Of a DNA stretch of 64,000 nt, positions 18,464 to 29,803 are shown piece after piece; within the stretch, counting starts at the first letter, position 1, and each line of letters starts with the position of its first letter. Source of the DNA: Chlorops oryzae. Taxonomy: Eukaryota; Arthropoda; Insecta; Diptera; Chloropidae. The stretch lies in NCBI GenBank assembly GCA_020466095.1, contig CM035807.1, forward strand, positions 57,298,605-57,362,604, written 5' to 3'. A model generated the notes under the pieces. The model did not search any database, was not told the DNA's origin, and saw only the letters and a program-made list of their open reading frames with translations. A program made the translations under genes and the position numbers.

Positions 18464-21202
18464 ATAAAATATCAATTTTAAATACATAAAAAGTTTCTTT
18501 TATTTATAATTTGATAATATCTGATAATTATAAACCATTACACATATTCCATTAATTCAATATCTTTAGCAATACTCATGAGTTCGGCATCATTTACAGC
18601 AATCTTATAGTGTCCGCAAGCATAAGTATTTTTTTTATCCTCTTTAACAAATATTTTATCATCATTGTTACTTAAAACTAATTTCGAAATAATTGTGTAT
18701 AAATTTTATGAAATTTTGATTTAAAAATATACATATCGCGAACATAATATTTATCTTCTAATAAACATAATTTATAATCATTAATACTTAATTTATTGAG
18801 TACGCATCTTTTAACACCTTTCGACTTTTTTATTTCTTTCGTATCTGTTATATCTAAGGAATACATTTTGGGACGTAGACCCACAAATTCTCTAATTATT
18901 TTTCCATTAGCTTCGTCTTTCATCATTCCTAATATTTTTTTATTTTTTAAAGGTAAATTATATGGATTTTTGGGAGGATATTCGGACGTATCAAAACGCA
19001 AATCAATATTGGTGGATATATCTGAATAAAAGTCATCCGTCTTTATTGTGTATATAAAGGAATCCGTATCCATATAATTTAGTAAAAGGTTTTCATTATA
19101 TTTGGGTTTCATATAGTCGTAATGGAAATCATACATTAGAAATTTCGATAACTCGAGTACTATAAAACCTAAATATAACGGTTTATCATATGTAACATGA
19201 TCCCGATCTAATTGAATTGCTATCATAGAGTCGCTGAAATGTTTAACGCTGCGAAATGTTGGATGTGCTATAAGAGCACGAGCACCTAAATGTCGTCCTC
19301 TACTTTCCCATTCACTCACAATTTTTATGTTTTTCCTTTTATCTACATTTTCCATAGTTTTACTGTAAACCGAATTATTGAGTAATTTAAAAAAATTCTT
19401 CTCAAAATCACTCTTAGAAAGCGTTCTATGATGAGTATTTAAGTCAATGTAGCTCTTTAACCAAGGTGACTGTTTAAACTTTAAGGCTCTATGAACTTTT
19501 ATTAGTTTCATTTCATTCTTAATACATTGTTGTAGCACTCTTTAGTAAATGATATAATTTCGTTTATCTGTTAAGTCTGTTATTAGTTTTGATGTCCTTG
19601 AACCACTAATTTTTTTATTTTCCGCACAAAAAGGAAAATCATTATGATAATCATGAATTCCTTGGGGATAATCTAAATCTACTTCTAAAATATACCCATA
19701 TAAAGCTTCTGAATCTATTTCAAATATATTAAAACTTTCAATGTCTTCTACCCATTCAAATTCTCCAGTAGGTAGGTACTGAGACATTGCCTAACCATAC
19801 AAATTATTCGCATCTAAGTATACAATATATTCAGATGGTTTGGTGGAATCAAAATCAGGCATATATTTGTTGTTGGCTTTAGAATGTCGTTTTGAACATT
19901 GGACAATACCACCTCTGATTCCTTTTTTAACGAAATCATACATACATATATCTGTAAATAGTTCGAGTTATATTTTTGTTGATTTCAACATTGCATCCCA
20001 AGATAAGCCCGGAATAGTTATGTATTGACAAGGATCCAAATCATAGATACTTTTACATGTTTTTCGAAAATTTTCTAAGATATCGGTTAGGAGAAATACA
20101 TCTGTTTTTAAATAGAGAATCATGTAGTCTTTCAATGATTGACAATTTAATGTATTCCATACATTTACCGCATGACTATAGTCCTGAATAGAACACTCAC
20201 TTTTATTTAGTATATTGAAAAATATCTCACGGGGAGGTAGTTGATTTTCTTTAAGACGTTCAATTGAATCTAAATATTCATAGGGAAAGACACCCTTTCT
20301 TTTAAGTAAAAAAAAACTGTTCAGTGTTGGGATACATTGATCTGAGTACGTGAAAATCTTCAGATCGCAAGTTTTGAGCTAAGCTTTCTAAGCTTGCTGT
20401 CATGAATCTATAGGAATCTACAAAACGAATTTCCATGCGTTCATTCTTGAGATTATCCCCCATTGGAATGTATTTCGATAGTGAAATGTAAAGCTCTTTA
20501 TTGAGTGGAATTACTCTTATGACTCCGGGAATGGAAGTGAGTTCTTTTACAAACAAATGACAGTCGAAGGCGGAAAAATTATGAAAGAAAACTCGAATAA
20601 ATTTCGATATCTGATATTTCAAATTACATTCTGAATGAGCTGCTCCACGAAAATCTCCAGTAAAATGACAGTGATCTGCAACTCGATCATTAATAAGATC
20701 TTCATTACAGATATGACATACTGAACTCTCCGCTAAGTTTTTCATTTGCTCCTTTGTAAGAGAATTCATTGGTTTACAAACACTTAAATAGTTGCTATAA
20801 AGAAATTTAGAGTCATTTACGAATTTCTTTATAAACACTTCAACACATTCCTCTCCCGTATATATCCTAAACTTATCCAAACTTTCATCAAATTTAGCTT
20901 TAATAAAATAAGCGAATGCCATTGGCTTATGATGCTTAGTGCTTACAACTTTTTTCGAATCTTTAATATTTATATTTTCCAAAATGCACTCAAAATCGGC
21001 GTAAATAACAAAAGGTACATCTAGTTGCTTTTTTTGAGCACGAAACTTTAAAATTTTATTGTCCTCGTCTGGCAGCTTTGTTACGACATGATTACATACC
21101 AATTTATGAGCTTCCAATCGTTCCTTGGATAAGGTGTTTTGAAGACAGCCATGACAGAGATGTTTCATTCTGTGATTTGCAGAAAGTTGAGAGCTGATTA
21201 AT

Positions 21203-21295
21203 CTACAAAAATAAAATTTAAAAAAAAACAAAAATAAAAATAATAATAATAATAAAAAATTTAATTAATAAAGATAAATATTTTGGGTTACCAAC
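21203..21295 (-). other. spliceosomal intron in the Polinton DNA polymerase gene
   Basis: On the minus strand the sequence CAAG|GTTGGTAACC opens the intron and TTTTTGTAG|ATTAATC closes it. Joining at these sites keeps the polymerase frame (SR then LISSQLS) across an AT-rich 93-nt segment with a low-complexity TTATTATTATT run. The alternative GTAACC donor 4 nt downstream would break the frame. Confidence 0.75.
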
Positions 21296-21852
21296 CTTGA
21301 AATATTTTTAATCCATATATAATGCGTTTGATTGTTTTCCTTCTCAAAAAACAATAGATTTATATGCTTCTGTTGTTCTCCTCTAGTAAAATAATAGGGT
21401 CCAACAATCGCTTTACTCTCCTCATTCAATCCAAAAACATTTATACTTATTTCTGGATTATTCTCCTCAAAAATTTTAATTTGATTCAATGTCAATGGAA
21501 ATGCTAAGTTGGAGAAATTAAGCAAAGTTCCATCTGGGGTAGTAATGTGATCTAATTTTATATTTAGCTTAAAATTTGAGCATTTTTCCAGATTTCGATC
21601 TGTTTGAAAGGACGATATCACTGCCCATTGGAAGCAGTTCTCATCTTTATTTTTAACATTTATACAAGCATGTTTTTTCTGAATACTATATGACCAGATC
21701 CTCTCATGGGTCTATATTGGTTAATGTTCACTTCCAAGTTAACAATTCGTAAAAGAGACCATTCACTATCCCTTTCTTAAAAAACATTCATTTTTTCCAA
21801 AATATCTTTGCATTTCTCGGAAAAGTACTCATTTATATCTGATGACTCCGTT

Positions 21853-22648
21853 CAGGCGCGGTGTAACACCAAAAATCGGAGTGGGTAGTAGTCATGGCAC
21901 GATGCGACAGCAAAAAAATAATTTTTACTTCATTTATTATAACAATACAATTTATTAAATACATAACAAAAAAGTATTCTCCTTAGCTTATCAAAAAGAA
22001 ACAAATAGAAATCCTTACTTACTCATTTAACTCAATTTCTAATAGAATATGAGTGAAAATTTCTCAAGTGGGCCACAATTTTTTCGATGGTGGGATTTTC
22101 AATTTTTTTTATATCACAATAACCAGTAATAAATACAAGTTGAACAGTTTTGCGAAATTCGAATTTAAACGATAGTTATTATCAATATTTTTATTTCGGC
22201 ATGAAATCGGTTTTTTTTATGCATCTGTTGCATGTATCTTGTCAATTTTTGGTTTGAAATTTGTCAATAAGACACTCTTCTGAATGAAATTTTGTTTTTG
22301 TAAATTAACGGTTTTTTAATAAAAATATAAAGATTTTAAATAAACAAATTCAATTAGCTATAACGGGGCTATCGATTTTGATATTTTTCGTTATGGAATA
22401 TTGTACATATAACACACAATATAAAAAAATCGAAGCTTTTATCGAAGCTCTTTGGTTGTAGTATATTCGTTTACGTTTCAGCATTGCGGACACTTGTACA
22501 GTAAAATGAAGCTTTCTTTTTTTTAGAAGATTCTGCAAAAAATTTTTCTTTAGAAATTTTGAGTAAGTTTCGGACTGGGTAATTACCTATACCCTAAAAA
22601 TCGGACTAGGTAGTAGTCCCATACTACCCACACCTTTCGCCGGGCCTG
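21853..22648. mobile_element. non-autonomous hAT-type element in the polymerase gene
   Basis: This 796-bp element has an exact 8-bp TSD, ACTCCGTT (21845-21852 and 22649-22656), the hAT signature. Termini are CAGGCGCGG at the left and the inverse CAGGCCCGG at the right. A subterminal motif, AAAAATCGGAGTGGGTAGTAG, is repeated as a direct copy near the right end (AAAAATCGGACTAGGTAGTAG). No transposase frame is present. Polymerase coding sequence continues on both sides. Confidence 0.85.
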
Positions 22649-23303
22649 ACTCCGTTAATATAGTCATTTTAGTTGAGAAAGATTTTATCATTATTTTTGT
22701 TTCTTCCTCATTTTGCTTGTCCAGAACTTCTGTTTTTGCAGCTGCAAAGAACTGTTCTGGAATGAGTATACTTTCATCCTTATTCACATAAACTAGAGTT
22801 TCCATTTTTTCGTTAAAAGCATGTTTTATCCTCTTCAGGTTTTCACTAAAGTCAACCATACTGTTCTCTTTATGTTGATTGGTTCGCAGATGATAAGACC
22901 AATCTGATATAATTACATCTACTTCACATGCTTCACATTTCTTCGTGACAAGGTTTTCATCAGACATGTTTTGATCTTGGATTTGAAATTCCGTACCATG
23001 AAGTGTTTCATAACGACTTTTTATATCAAAACGGTTTTTAAATCTAATACCGCAATATTCGCACAGCATATCAGAATCGTTTTGGTCTTGGTTTGGAAAT
23101 TCCATACTATGAGTTGTCTCATAATGTCGTTTGAGAGTAAAATGATTCTTTAAAATAACACCGCAATATTCGCATAAAAAATTGTTCTTTAAATGCATTG
23201 CCCTTTTATAGCGTTTCATACCCGTTTCCGAAGAAAACTCCTTTAAACAAATTTCGCAAGCCTTATTCATTTTGATTGTTAATTTTGTATATTCTAGAAA
23301 CAA

Positions 23304-23574
23304 AAAAGAAAAATATGATATTTAATTCAACCCTACGTTCCCAGTAGGAATGAAAGGAATAAAAATACATATAAAATATATTACATTAAATAGAAATATT
23401 AAATGCTACGTGCACACTTCAGAAAAGGATGCAAAGGGTCACATACCTGGGGGTTTGACGGCGGAATTGTCTGCGATCGTCTTTGAGTGTAAACTTTGAT
23501 GATGGACGTTAGTCTTTATCAATACGAGGATCACGATACGGATTGGACAAGTCCACGGGGATTTTATACACTTA
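23304..23574. other. non-coding sequence upstream of the Polinton polymerase
   Basis: The segment is AT-rich at first and then mixed in composition, with no convincing frame. It may hold the Polinton polymerase promoter or terminal repeat, but no inverted partner is visible in the window. Confidence 0.3.
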
Positions 23575-24073
23575 TAGCACTGACAGACATAGGTATTTTA
23601 CACCATGATGGTGTGAAGTCTAGGTGACACACATAGGTATTTCTCAAAAGTCTACCTTAGCCAACATAGACTTTTTATAGACTTCACACTACATTGAAAG
23701 GGAGGATTTATTGTAGACTTCTTAGATTGATATGGTAACGCTGCACAAAATTAAATGAATAATCGATTATTTTATCGGAAACCAGATGTTTAAATTTCTA
23801 GTTACAAGTAATTTATGCGAAATACATGAAATTAATTCCATCGTATGGATTTATATAACAAACAAACGATATTTTCATGAATTCTTTTGAGATAAAATCG
23901 AAGCTAAATGCTACCAAAATGTTTTTATTGTTGTTTTAGTTTTCAATTACCAGCTGTTTTAAAGAAGTCCACAATAGAAATCCACAATCAATTATAGTGT
24001 GTCACCCCAACATAGACTTTTTTCATTGTAGTATGAAGTCTATAGACTTTATACCATATGTCTGTCAATGCTA
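23575..24073. mobile_element. Harbinger-like MITE with TTA target duplication
   Basis: The ends TAGCACTGACAGACATA and TAGCATTGACAGACATA (inverted) bound 499 bp, flanked by TTA at 23572-23574 and 24074-24076. The interior contains further short inverted copies of TAGACTTCATAC-like sequence. No open frame is present. TSD and size fit a PIF/Harbinger-type MITE, though its ends do not resemble those of the intact Harbinger at 8730-11438. Confidence 0.65.
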
Positions 24074-24276
24074 TTAAAGACGACACTACTTTCGAAACCG
24101 ACGCTCACGATCGATTTTTCGATAAATTTAAACTGAACTGTTTGATTTCACTTTAAAGAATGGCAACGTCAAAGGAGAAAATCTGATTTTATGCACACTT
24201 CACTTGTAAGACTGATAGCGTCAAAAGAACAAATTTTATTTTTATACCTTCACACTTTTCTTCAAACTTCCACACA

Positions 24277-24800
24277 GTTTCTCACCCACACCATACTCAC
24301 ACATATATGTACTAATTTTTCAAAACATTCAATCCCACAAATGTCCCCCTGATTGAACTGAACTTTAACTTGAAAAATTTTTGAATAAACATCCAATGAG
24401 GCAAGCTTCAACCTGTTCTGGCTAAAAAATCATGCCTTATCTTCATCTTAATGGCTTCAGTAGCGATAAGTCAACTCCAGCTCTAACCCAATGTTTACAT
24501 ATTGATCTATATATGCTCTCCTACCGCAAAGTTTCTCACCCACACCATACTCACACATATATGTACTAATTTTTCAAAACATTCAATCCCAAAAATGTCC
24601 CCCTGATTGAACTAAACTTGAACTTGAAAAATTTTTGAATAAACATCCAATGAGGCAAGCTTCAACTTGTTCTGGCTAAAAAAATCATGCCTTATCTTCA
24701 TCTCAATGACTTCAGTAGCGATAAGTCAACTCCAGCTCTAACCCAATGTTTACATATTGAACTATATATGCTCCCCTACCGCACAGTTTCTCACCCCCTC
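24277..24800. repeat. 254-bp tandem repeat, two full units
   Basis: Units beginning GTTTCTCACCCACACC start at 24277 and 24531; a third begins at 24786 and diverges after about 15 bp. The two full units are almost identical. They contain TCCCCCTGATTGAACT and CATGCCTTATCTTCATCT. No coding potential was seen. Confidence 0.8.
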
Positions 24801-24834
24801 ACCTGTTCAATGAGGCTCAATGCGAACCTTCTCA

Positions 24835-25147
24835 TATAAACCTCCAAAAATTTCCAAAGACCTAAATGTATGTCACCTCATACAAACTTCCTAAATTTCC
24901 AAAGACCTAAATGTATGTCACCTCATACAAACTTCCTAAATTTCCAAAGACCTAAATGTATGTCATCTCATATAAACCTCCAAAAATTTCCAAAGACCTA
25001 AACGTATGTCATCTCATACAAACTTCCTAAATTTCCAAAGACCTAAATGTATGTCATCTCATATAAACCAACCAAAACTTTCTAGGTCTTAAATGTGCGT
25101 TATCTCATACAAATGAACCAAAATTTTCTAGATCTTCAATGTGCGTC
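24835..25147. repeat. 45-bp tandem repeat array, about seven units
   Basis: The repeat core TTTCCAAAGACCTAAATG recurs every 44-45 bp (for example at 24851, 24896 and 24941), joined by CTCATACAAACTTCC or CTCATATAAACCTCC variants. The last two units are diverged (TTTCTAGGTCTTAAATG). It directly precedes the truncated Gypsy pol and may derive from retrotransposon LTR or UTR sequence. Confidence 0.75.
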
Positions 25148-25199
25148 TTTTTCCGATTTTCCATACGAAAAAAGTTGCACATCCAGAACGAACATATCC

Positions 25200-25702
25200 C
25201 CCCTACTGACGTGCTTTCGGAGTATGTCATCTAGAGCTCTTTGAAATAAAGATGGCGCATTTTTCAGTCCAAAAGGAAGCCTATTAAATTCATACTTCCC
25301 ATTATTAACTACAAATGCTGTTTTCTCCTCATCTTTTTCTCTTAATGATATTTGGTGGAAGCCGCTTTTAAGATCTATAGTAGAAATCTATTGATTTTTG
25401 TCTAAATTTGCTAGCAACTCGTTTATCTCTGGAATGGGGTAGCGGTCTGCTTTTGTTACTGCTTTTAGTTTCCTAAAATCATACACAAGTCTATATTTTT
25501 GTTTCCCTGAGGCGTCCATTTTCTTTGGGACTACTATAATTGGGGAGTTATAGGGTGAACGCGAGGGTCTGATGATACCATCTTCCAGCGTTGTTTTTAT
25601 TTCTTCGTCAACTATTGGCTTTAGTGTCATTTTGTAAGGGTATGGGCTGGTATAAACAGGATTCTCGCTAGTAGTGATTATTTCTGCTTTCACATTTAGC
25701 AC
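25200..25702 (-). pseudogene. reverse transcriptase N-terminal half of the truncated Gypsy
   Basis: Motifs on the minus strand: EIKTTLEDGIIRPSRSPYNS, IIVVPKKMDASGKQKYRLVYD, FRKLKAVTKADRYPIPEI, then after a TAG at 25385 the palm start STIDLKSGFHQI and NRLPFGLKNAPSLFQ. The sequence stops before the YxDD box, so the catalytic centre is absent. It belongs to the same element as the protease and gag upstream. Confidence 0.8.
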
Positions 25703-26182
25703 AAAGGTTAGTTTTTCGTTCGGGTCTGCGAAAAGGGTTGGAAATTTTGCAATAAGGCCACGAACTTTTTTTGATCATCTTCGTTTAAGTGGTCTGTTCT
25801 GATGTTGTTTACTGCCTGGCTGTATCGTCTGTGTAATTTGAATTTAAAATTTGAATTAAGCGTCATGTAGTCTTTTGCAATGTTAATAACTGCATTCAAT
25901 TCGGTTAGTGTGTCATTTCCTACAATGGCGTCGAAGGGGTAAAGGTCAGATACTATGAAAAATTTATGTTTAGGGAATGGGGTGCCAAAAACTCTGAATA
26001 GTCCGTGGTGTGTTATTTTAATTTTTCCTCCTACTGAATTTGCTAAAAATGGAGTTTGATTTGGAATGGGATTTCTTATAAAATTTTCTTGAACGTAGTT
26101 CTTATAAGAGCCTGTATCAACAAGAATTTTGAGTGTTTTCCCTCCTTTCGTTACTATCTCATGGTATAGTAGCGAGGAGTTC
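25703..26182 (-). pseudogene. protease and linker of the truncated Gypsy
   Basis: The retropepsin motif is KILVDTGSYKNYV (near 26110-26150), with IVGNDTLTELNAVI further down. The frame is interrupted near 25705 by a frameshift before the RT. It follows gag in an overlapping arrangement. Confidence 0.65.
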
Positions 26183-27612
26183 TCAATCTAAAAAATTCAA
26201 GTTCTGCAAATCATCAGTTACTTTCCATTGTGCATCTTCTAACTGAGTCTGTGATTGTTCAAAATAGTCGCTCATATTCGGGTCGTTGTAGGATATGTCG
26301 TCCTGTGGATTAAGTTGTGTGTCAAAAGGGATGTTGTTGTTCTCGTATTGATATGTAATTTCACTTGGTAGCTGTTGTGTGAAAACTGTTCTTTGTAATT
26401 TGTTTGGAGTTTGTGCCTGCTGCGATCTGTTATCTCTCTTTACTGCTGGCTGCTGTTGGTTAGCTTGCTGTTGCCTACGGAAATTTTGATAATCAACTAA
26501 TCTTGAGTGGATAGAGTGGTCAACGTCTATTGGGACTGGCCGGGGTTGTGGTTTTGGAGGCATGAATGGTGGGTTATTTGACGGAGAATTGAACTGTCTA
26601 TTTTGCTGAAACGGCTGTGGTGGCCATTGCGGGCGTGGATTTAATTGAATTTGAAAACCAGGTGCGGGGACATTTGACTGTGGAAAATGAAGTTATTGGT
26701 AAGCGTTATTTGGGGACATGTAGCCTGAAGTAAAGTCAGGAATTTTTGGCCAAATTTGGATAGAATGGTCTGACATTGTTTCTCTTGTTAAAATTTTGTT
26801 TAGGTGCAATTCTGCCTGTTTGTTAAGTTGCGTAGTTAGAATGGTTTGCAAATTGCGCTCTAAAGTTAATACTGTCGAGTCTAAGACACAAATGAAGTGC
26901 TTGTGGAAGGTCGGTTATTTCCCGAATGCTAAGTAAACGTGGAAGATCACCATTCAATCCTCTGATGAATGTGTCTAATGCTTTTTGGCGATATGATTGC
27001 GTCATAATGGCCAGCGCATCCTTTTGAAGCCCCATATTAGACAAAGTATTTAAAATAAGAGAAAGACTTTTTGATAAAATACCGGGACTGCTTGATTTCC
27101 TTGTATTAGGGAGTCCATTTGATAGTCTAACGTTCCTAGATCTCTTTTATCTGCATAATGGGTAATAAAGACTTTCCCAATTGCTTCCCAGTTTAAGGGT
27201 GTATTATATGACGCAAGTGCCGTGTCTGCTTGCCCAACGATTTTATTTCTGATGGTACTCAATATTCCATAGCACTTTGGTGTGCATTTAATGGATTCGT
27301 AAATGTTTAGAATGCGGTCGACACTTTTTTTCCAAGATGTGAAAGTGGAGGGATCTCCAGCAAATTCTTGAACTGTCTTAACTACATCTGGTATTTTGTC
27401 TAAGTCTGTTAGGTTATTCCCTGCAAAAGTAATGTCTTCCAAATTGTCATTTGTCGTGATTGGGTTAAGTGAGACTAACTCTTGAAGCACAATAGCTCTA
27501 ATTTGTTCTTTGAAGGCCGCATTGGATGAAGACGCACCATGACTATTTCCTCCTAAGGATAATGTCTTATTTATTCTTTCCGACAAATTGTCTACGCCGT
27601 TGTCAGGCATTT
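26183..27612 (-). pseudogene. gag of the truncated Gypsy, at least two frameshifts
   Basis: The gene starts at ATG 27612 (MPDNGVDNLSERIN). The central capsid region is VQEFAGDPSTFTSWKKSVDRI and WEAIGKVFITHYADKRDL. It then shifts frame near 27060 to SNMGLQKDALAIMTQSYRQ and ALDTFIRGLNGDLPRLL, the Gag pattern of insect gypsy-group elements. The last part (26563-26183) is Gln/Pro-rich and ends NLNFLD. No CCHC zinc knuckle was seen. Gag would assemble the particle; this copy cannot make full-length protein. Confidence 0.75.
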
Positions 27613-28226
27613 CTTTGAAAAATGTAAGCCAACTGATATTGAAAGAATTTAAAATCAAAACTTTTTCTTATTTTGCATTTCTCCATTAGAAAAAGGGGAA
27701 AAATCGTTTCAATTCAAAATGTGTTTTTTTTTTCTTTTCTCTATTTTATTTAAATTATGTTTTATCTTGATTTTATCAATATTTATTTTTACAAACAAAA
27801 AAATTTTTTCTCTTTTTTTTCAGCAATCTTATTTTTAAACTTACATAAAAAGTACGACGAGAATCATCTTCTGTGCCGCCGGTTGCCAAATTTTTTCCAG
27901 GGGGATACTAATTTCCGATTTCCAGTGAAATTTCTCAGGTTCCTTGATGTTCAAAATTATGCCGCAAATATTCGTTGACTTATAAGCTTCTTTGCTGTGT
28001 ATTTATTCGATTCCAGCTGTAGTAGTATTTTTTAGATAGATTGCCAATTACTTTTTTGCTTAATTTCCAGTAAATGGTTGCAGGATTCACTTCTTTTAGC
28101 TTAAGTCACTTTGGTAAAGTTTTTTTTTTTTTGTTTTTTGGAATCGTTGGTAAAATTTTTCAGGATTAACTTTTTTTTTTTTTATTTGTAAACTTTTCTA
28201 GGGTTTACTTTTTTATCTCGGGCGCC
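27613..28226 (-). promoter_or_regulatory. leader of the truncated Gypsy with tRNA-Lys-type primer site
   Basis: On the minus strand TGGCGCCCGAGA follows the LTR end (28228 downward), matching the tRNA-Lys primer site used by gypsy-group elements. The rest of the roughly 600-nt leader is T/A-rich homopolymer sequence without frames. Confidence 0.65.
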
Positions 28227-28838
28227 AATTATGTTTTTTGGTATATTTTTTAGCAAAAAAAAAATATTATTTTTCAATTTTCCAAGTAAAACACTTTTTA
28301 CTTGTCTTTGAGAAAATTTTTTTTTTTTATTCTTATTTTTACAATGTCCTTTTATTTCTTTTAATTACGAGACTTAAATATTTTCACAAGTGGAATTTTT
28401 AATTCACTTCACAAAACGTTTTATTAACTAAGGCTTAGAGTTAACTCTCGACTTTTGAGTCTTAATTATTTGAGTCTTTCTTAGGAAATTTTCTTTATAC
28501 TTATCGACTTTCTGTCGAACCAACTTCCACGCGCCGATCAGTAATTGCAGTGCTTGCACATTTAAGGATTTCGAAATGGATTGCGAAATGAATATGAATT
28601 TTTTATTTGGAGCACACAAGTGTGTAATATGAGAGTCGCTAAAAAAGAAAAGAAAAGTTATTTTTCTGGAGTGTGCAATATGAGCGTCACACTGGTTTCA
28701 AAACAGTACTTGGGCTGTATTGTGTTTGCTGCGCTTCAATTGCCAAACAGTCTATTTGACAAAACGTGGTTGTTGCTCTTTTGAAATTATTTATTCTTTT
28801 GATATTTTTGTTGCTATAAGCTATGGTGTTCCGTAACT
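28227..28838 (-). repeat. 5' LTR of the truncated Gypsy
   Basis: This LTR is about 612 bp on the minus strand, starting AGTTACGGAACACC at 28838 and ending AATT at 28227-28230 next to the primer site. There is no second copy in the window, so the boundaries rest on the terminal motifs and the adjacent primer site. Confidence 0.55.
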
Positions 28839-28844
28839 TATATG

Positions 28845-29640
28845 CTTCATGGTTGGTCGCAGCCAATGAGTGCGTCAATCGGACCCGGTGCACCAAGCCG
28901 CCCTTCTCCGGGGTCTGTTCAGTGGGGGTGGGCGGGGGTCTCGTGGAGCGAGGGTTTAGCTGGCACTCCACGAATTCGACGTCACCTTGTTCTTGAATTT
29001 CGAGTACGTCGCCCGCTTCAAGCCCAGGGGCTACGTTTTCGTCAGACTCCCGCTCGTCGGGTACCGAATGGATGCTTAGGCGGCGGCGACGCTCTGGTTG
29101 TGCTACCGTCCATGCCGAAGTTGGCTCAAACGTACGGTCTCGGAAATGGAATACGGTATGTAGGTAGATTTCCGCATACCGTAGTTCCCCGCCAGCATAC
29201 TAGGCCTGTCGAGTGAAACGTTGCCTGCGCACTTCCAACTAATACCGAGCGTCGGTCTCACTGTCGCTGCTGATGGTAATCGGGGACCCCCGGTTCGTTC
29301 TAGCGTCTGGATCGTCCCCCATTTCAATCTCGTCGGAGGTGCGAGACTTCGCCTCCGATTCAGGGCCCGCTGGGTTGTTGACTTCCTCCCTGCTTGGCCC
29401 CGGTTCCGTGCTGTCTTGAAACCAAACTCGCCCCAGCTCCTCTTCGACAGGTGTTTCTCGGACCCACGCAAGTGGGATAGGGGTAGAGGCGTCGAGGCCC
29501 TCCTATTCATCCCACTCTTCCTCGCTCGTGGACCATTCTACACTATCGTCTTCCCACCTCCGTTTCCGACCCACATCTCCCGGCTGTTCCGACATTTGGC
29601 AGGGTCGCTTCGTTCGAACGTTGCGGGAATCTGAAAGTAC
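28845..29640 (-). pseudogene. GC-rich coding-like island, probable downstream ORF of a Ty3 element
   Basis: Composition changes abruptly at the LTR edge to GC-rich. On the minus strand an ATG near 29596 opens SEQPGDVGRKRRWEDDS and a very acidic stretch (WSTSEEEWDE) before a TGA. The same frame continues with TPIPLAWVRETPVEEE and ITISSDSETDARY, more stops, then, after a frame change, VPDERE, GLEAGDVLEIQEQGDVEFVE and a proline-rich region. I do not recognise the protein. It follows the integrase fragment at 30397-29804 on the same strand and shares its GC-rich codon use, so it may be a third ORF of that element. Confidence 0.4.
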
Positions 29641-29803
29641 ATGAACAGACACAATTAGACACACCGAAAGTGTTGGTTGCGAAGTAACAGCAAAGGCAAT
29701 CACAACAGATATTCTACTCGCTCTCTGTATTTATTTATTTATTTATTTTTTTTCATTTAAAGTCTACTTCTTCACAGACATCACACTCTATTCGTCTACG
29801 TTT

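Larger units (their letters stand above)
18540..23270 (-). pseudogene. protein-primed DNA polymerase B of the Polinton, with intron, hAT insertion and frameshifts
   Basis: The gene starts at ATG 23270. The N-terminus has four C2H2-like zinc fingers (CEICLKEF, two CEYCG units and CEACEVD), then the exonuclease domain (Exo I YADFEC, Exo II HNFSAFDCH, Exo III region LYLKTDVFLL). Polymerase motifs follow: A in YLDANNLYG (near 19800), B in KLLNNSVYSKTMEN and C in YMDTDSF (near 19065). Motif B has Ser where the family has Gly. A 93-nt intron lies at 21203-21295 and a hAT-type element at 21853-22648. Frameshifts or stops occur near 18690, 19540, 19790 and in 19800-20300. The C-terminus continues to about 18540 in another frame. 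This enzyme replicates Polinton DNA from a protein primer. Confidence 0.88.
1..23303. mobile_element. Polinton/Maverick virus-like DNA transposon, decayed, left end outside the window
   Basis: The block is recognised by its gene set: jelly-roll capsid proteins, chromodomain integrase, FtsK/A32-type packaging ATPase, PLA2-like protein, adenovirus-type cysteine protease and protein-primed DNA polymerase B. Capsid, integrase, ATPase and polymerase genes are on the minus strand; PLA2-like and protease genes are on the plus strand, divergent from the ATPase. Removing the Gypsy (6690-17043) and hAT (21853-22648) insertions leaves about 12.2 kb, within the usual Polinton range. Several genes carry frameshifts, stops or lost starts, so this copy is dead. 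I could not identify its terminal inverted repeats; the right end lies somewhere after the polymerase start near 23270. Confidence 0.9.
25196..28838 (-). mobile_element. truncated Ty3/Gypsy (errantivirus-like) element, 5' LTR to mid-RT
   Basis: Minus-strand order: LTR (28838-28227), primer site, leader, gag (27612 to 26183), protease (26182-25900) and reverse transcriptase ending abruptly near 25196. Everything 3' of mid-RT, including integrase and the 3' LTR, is missing and is replaced by tandem arrays. The LTR begins AGTTACGG and ends ...ATAATT, as in errantiviruses, and the outer flank reads TATAT, a typical target. Several frameshifts are present in gag and pol. Confidence 0.75.

Noticed and set aside
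22350..22538. A 62-aa frame inside the hAT-type element as a transposase remnant
   Set aside because: No hAT transposase or BED-finger motifs; AT-rich and very short.
24277..25147. A CRISPR-like repeat array
   Set aside because: Units are contiguous or separated by similar sequence, there are no unique spacers or cas genes, and the genome is eukaryotic.
28842..29634. Plus-strand frames of 124-137 codons in the GC-rich island
   Set aside because: The minus strand shows the more protein-like acidic sequence and matches the neighbouring integrase orientation.
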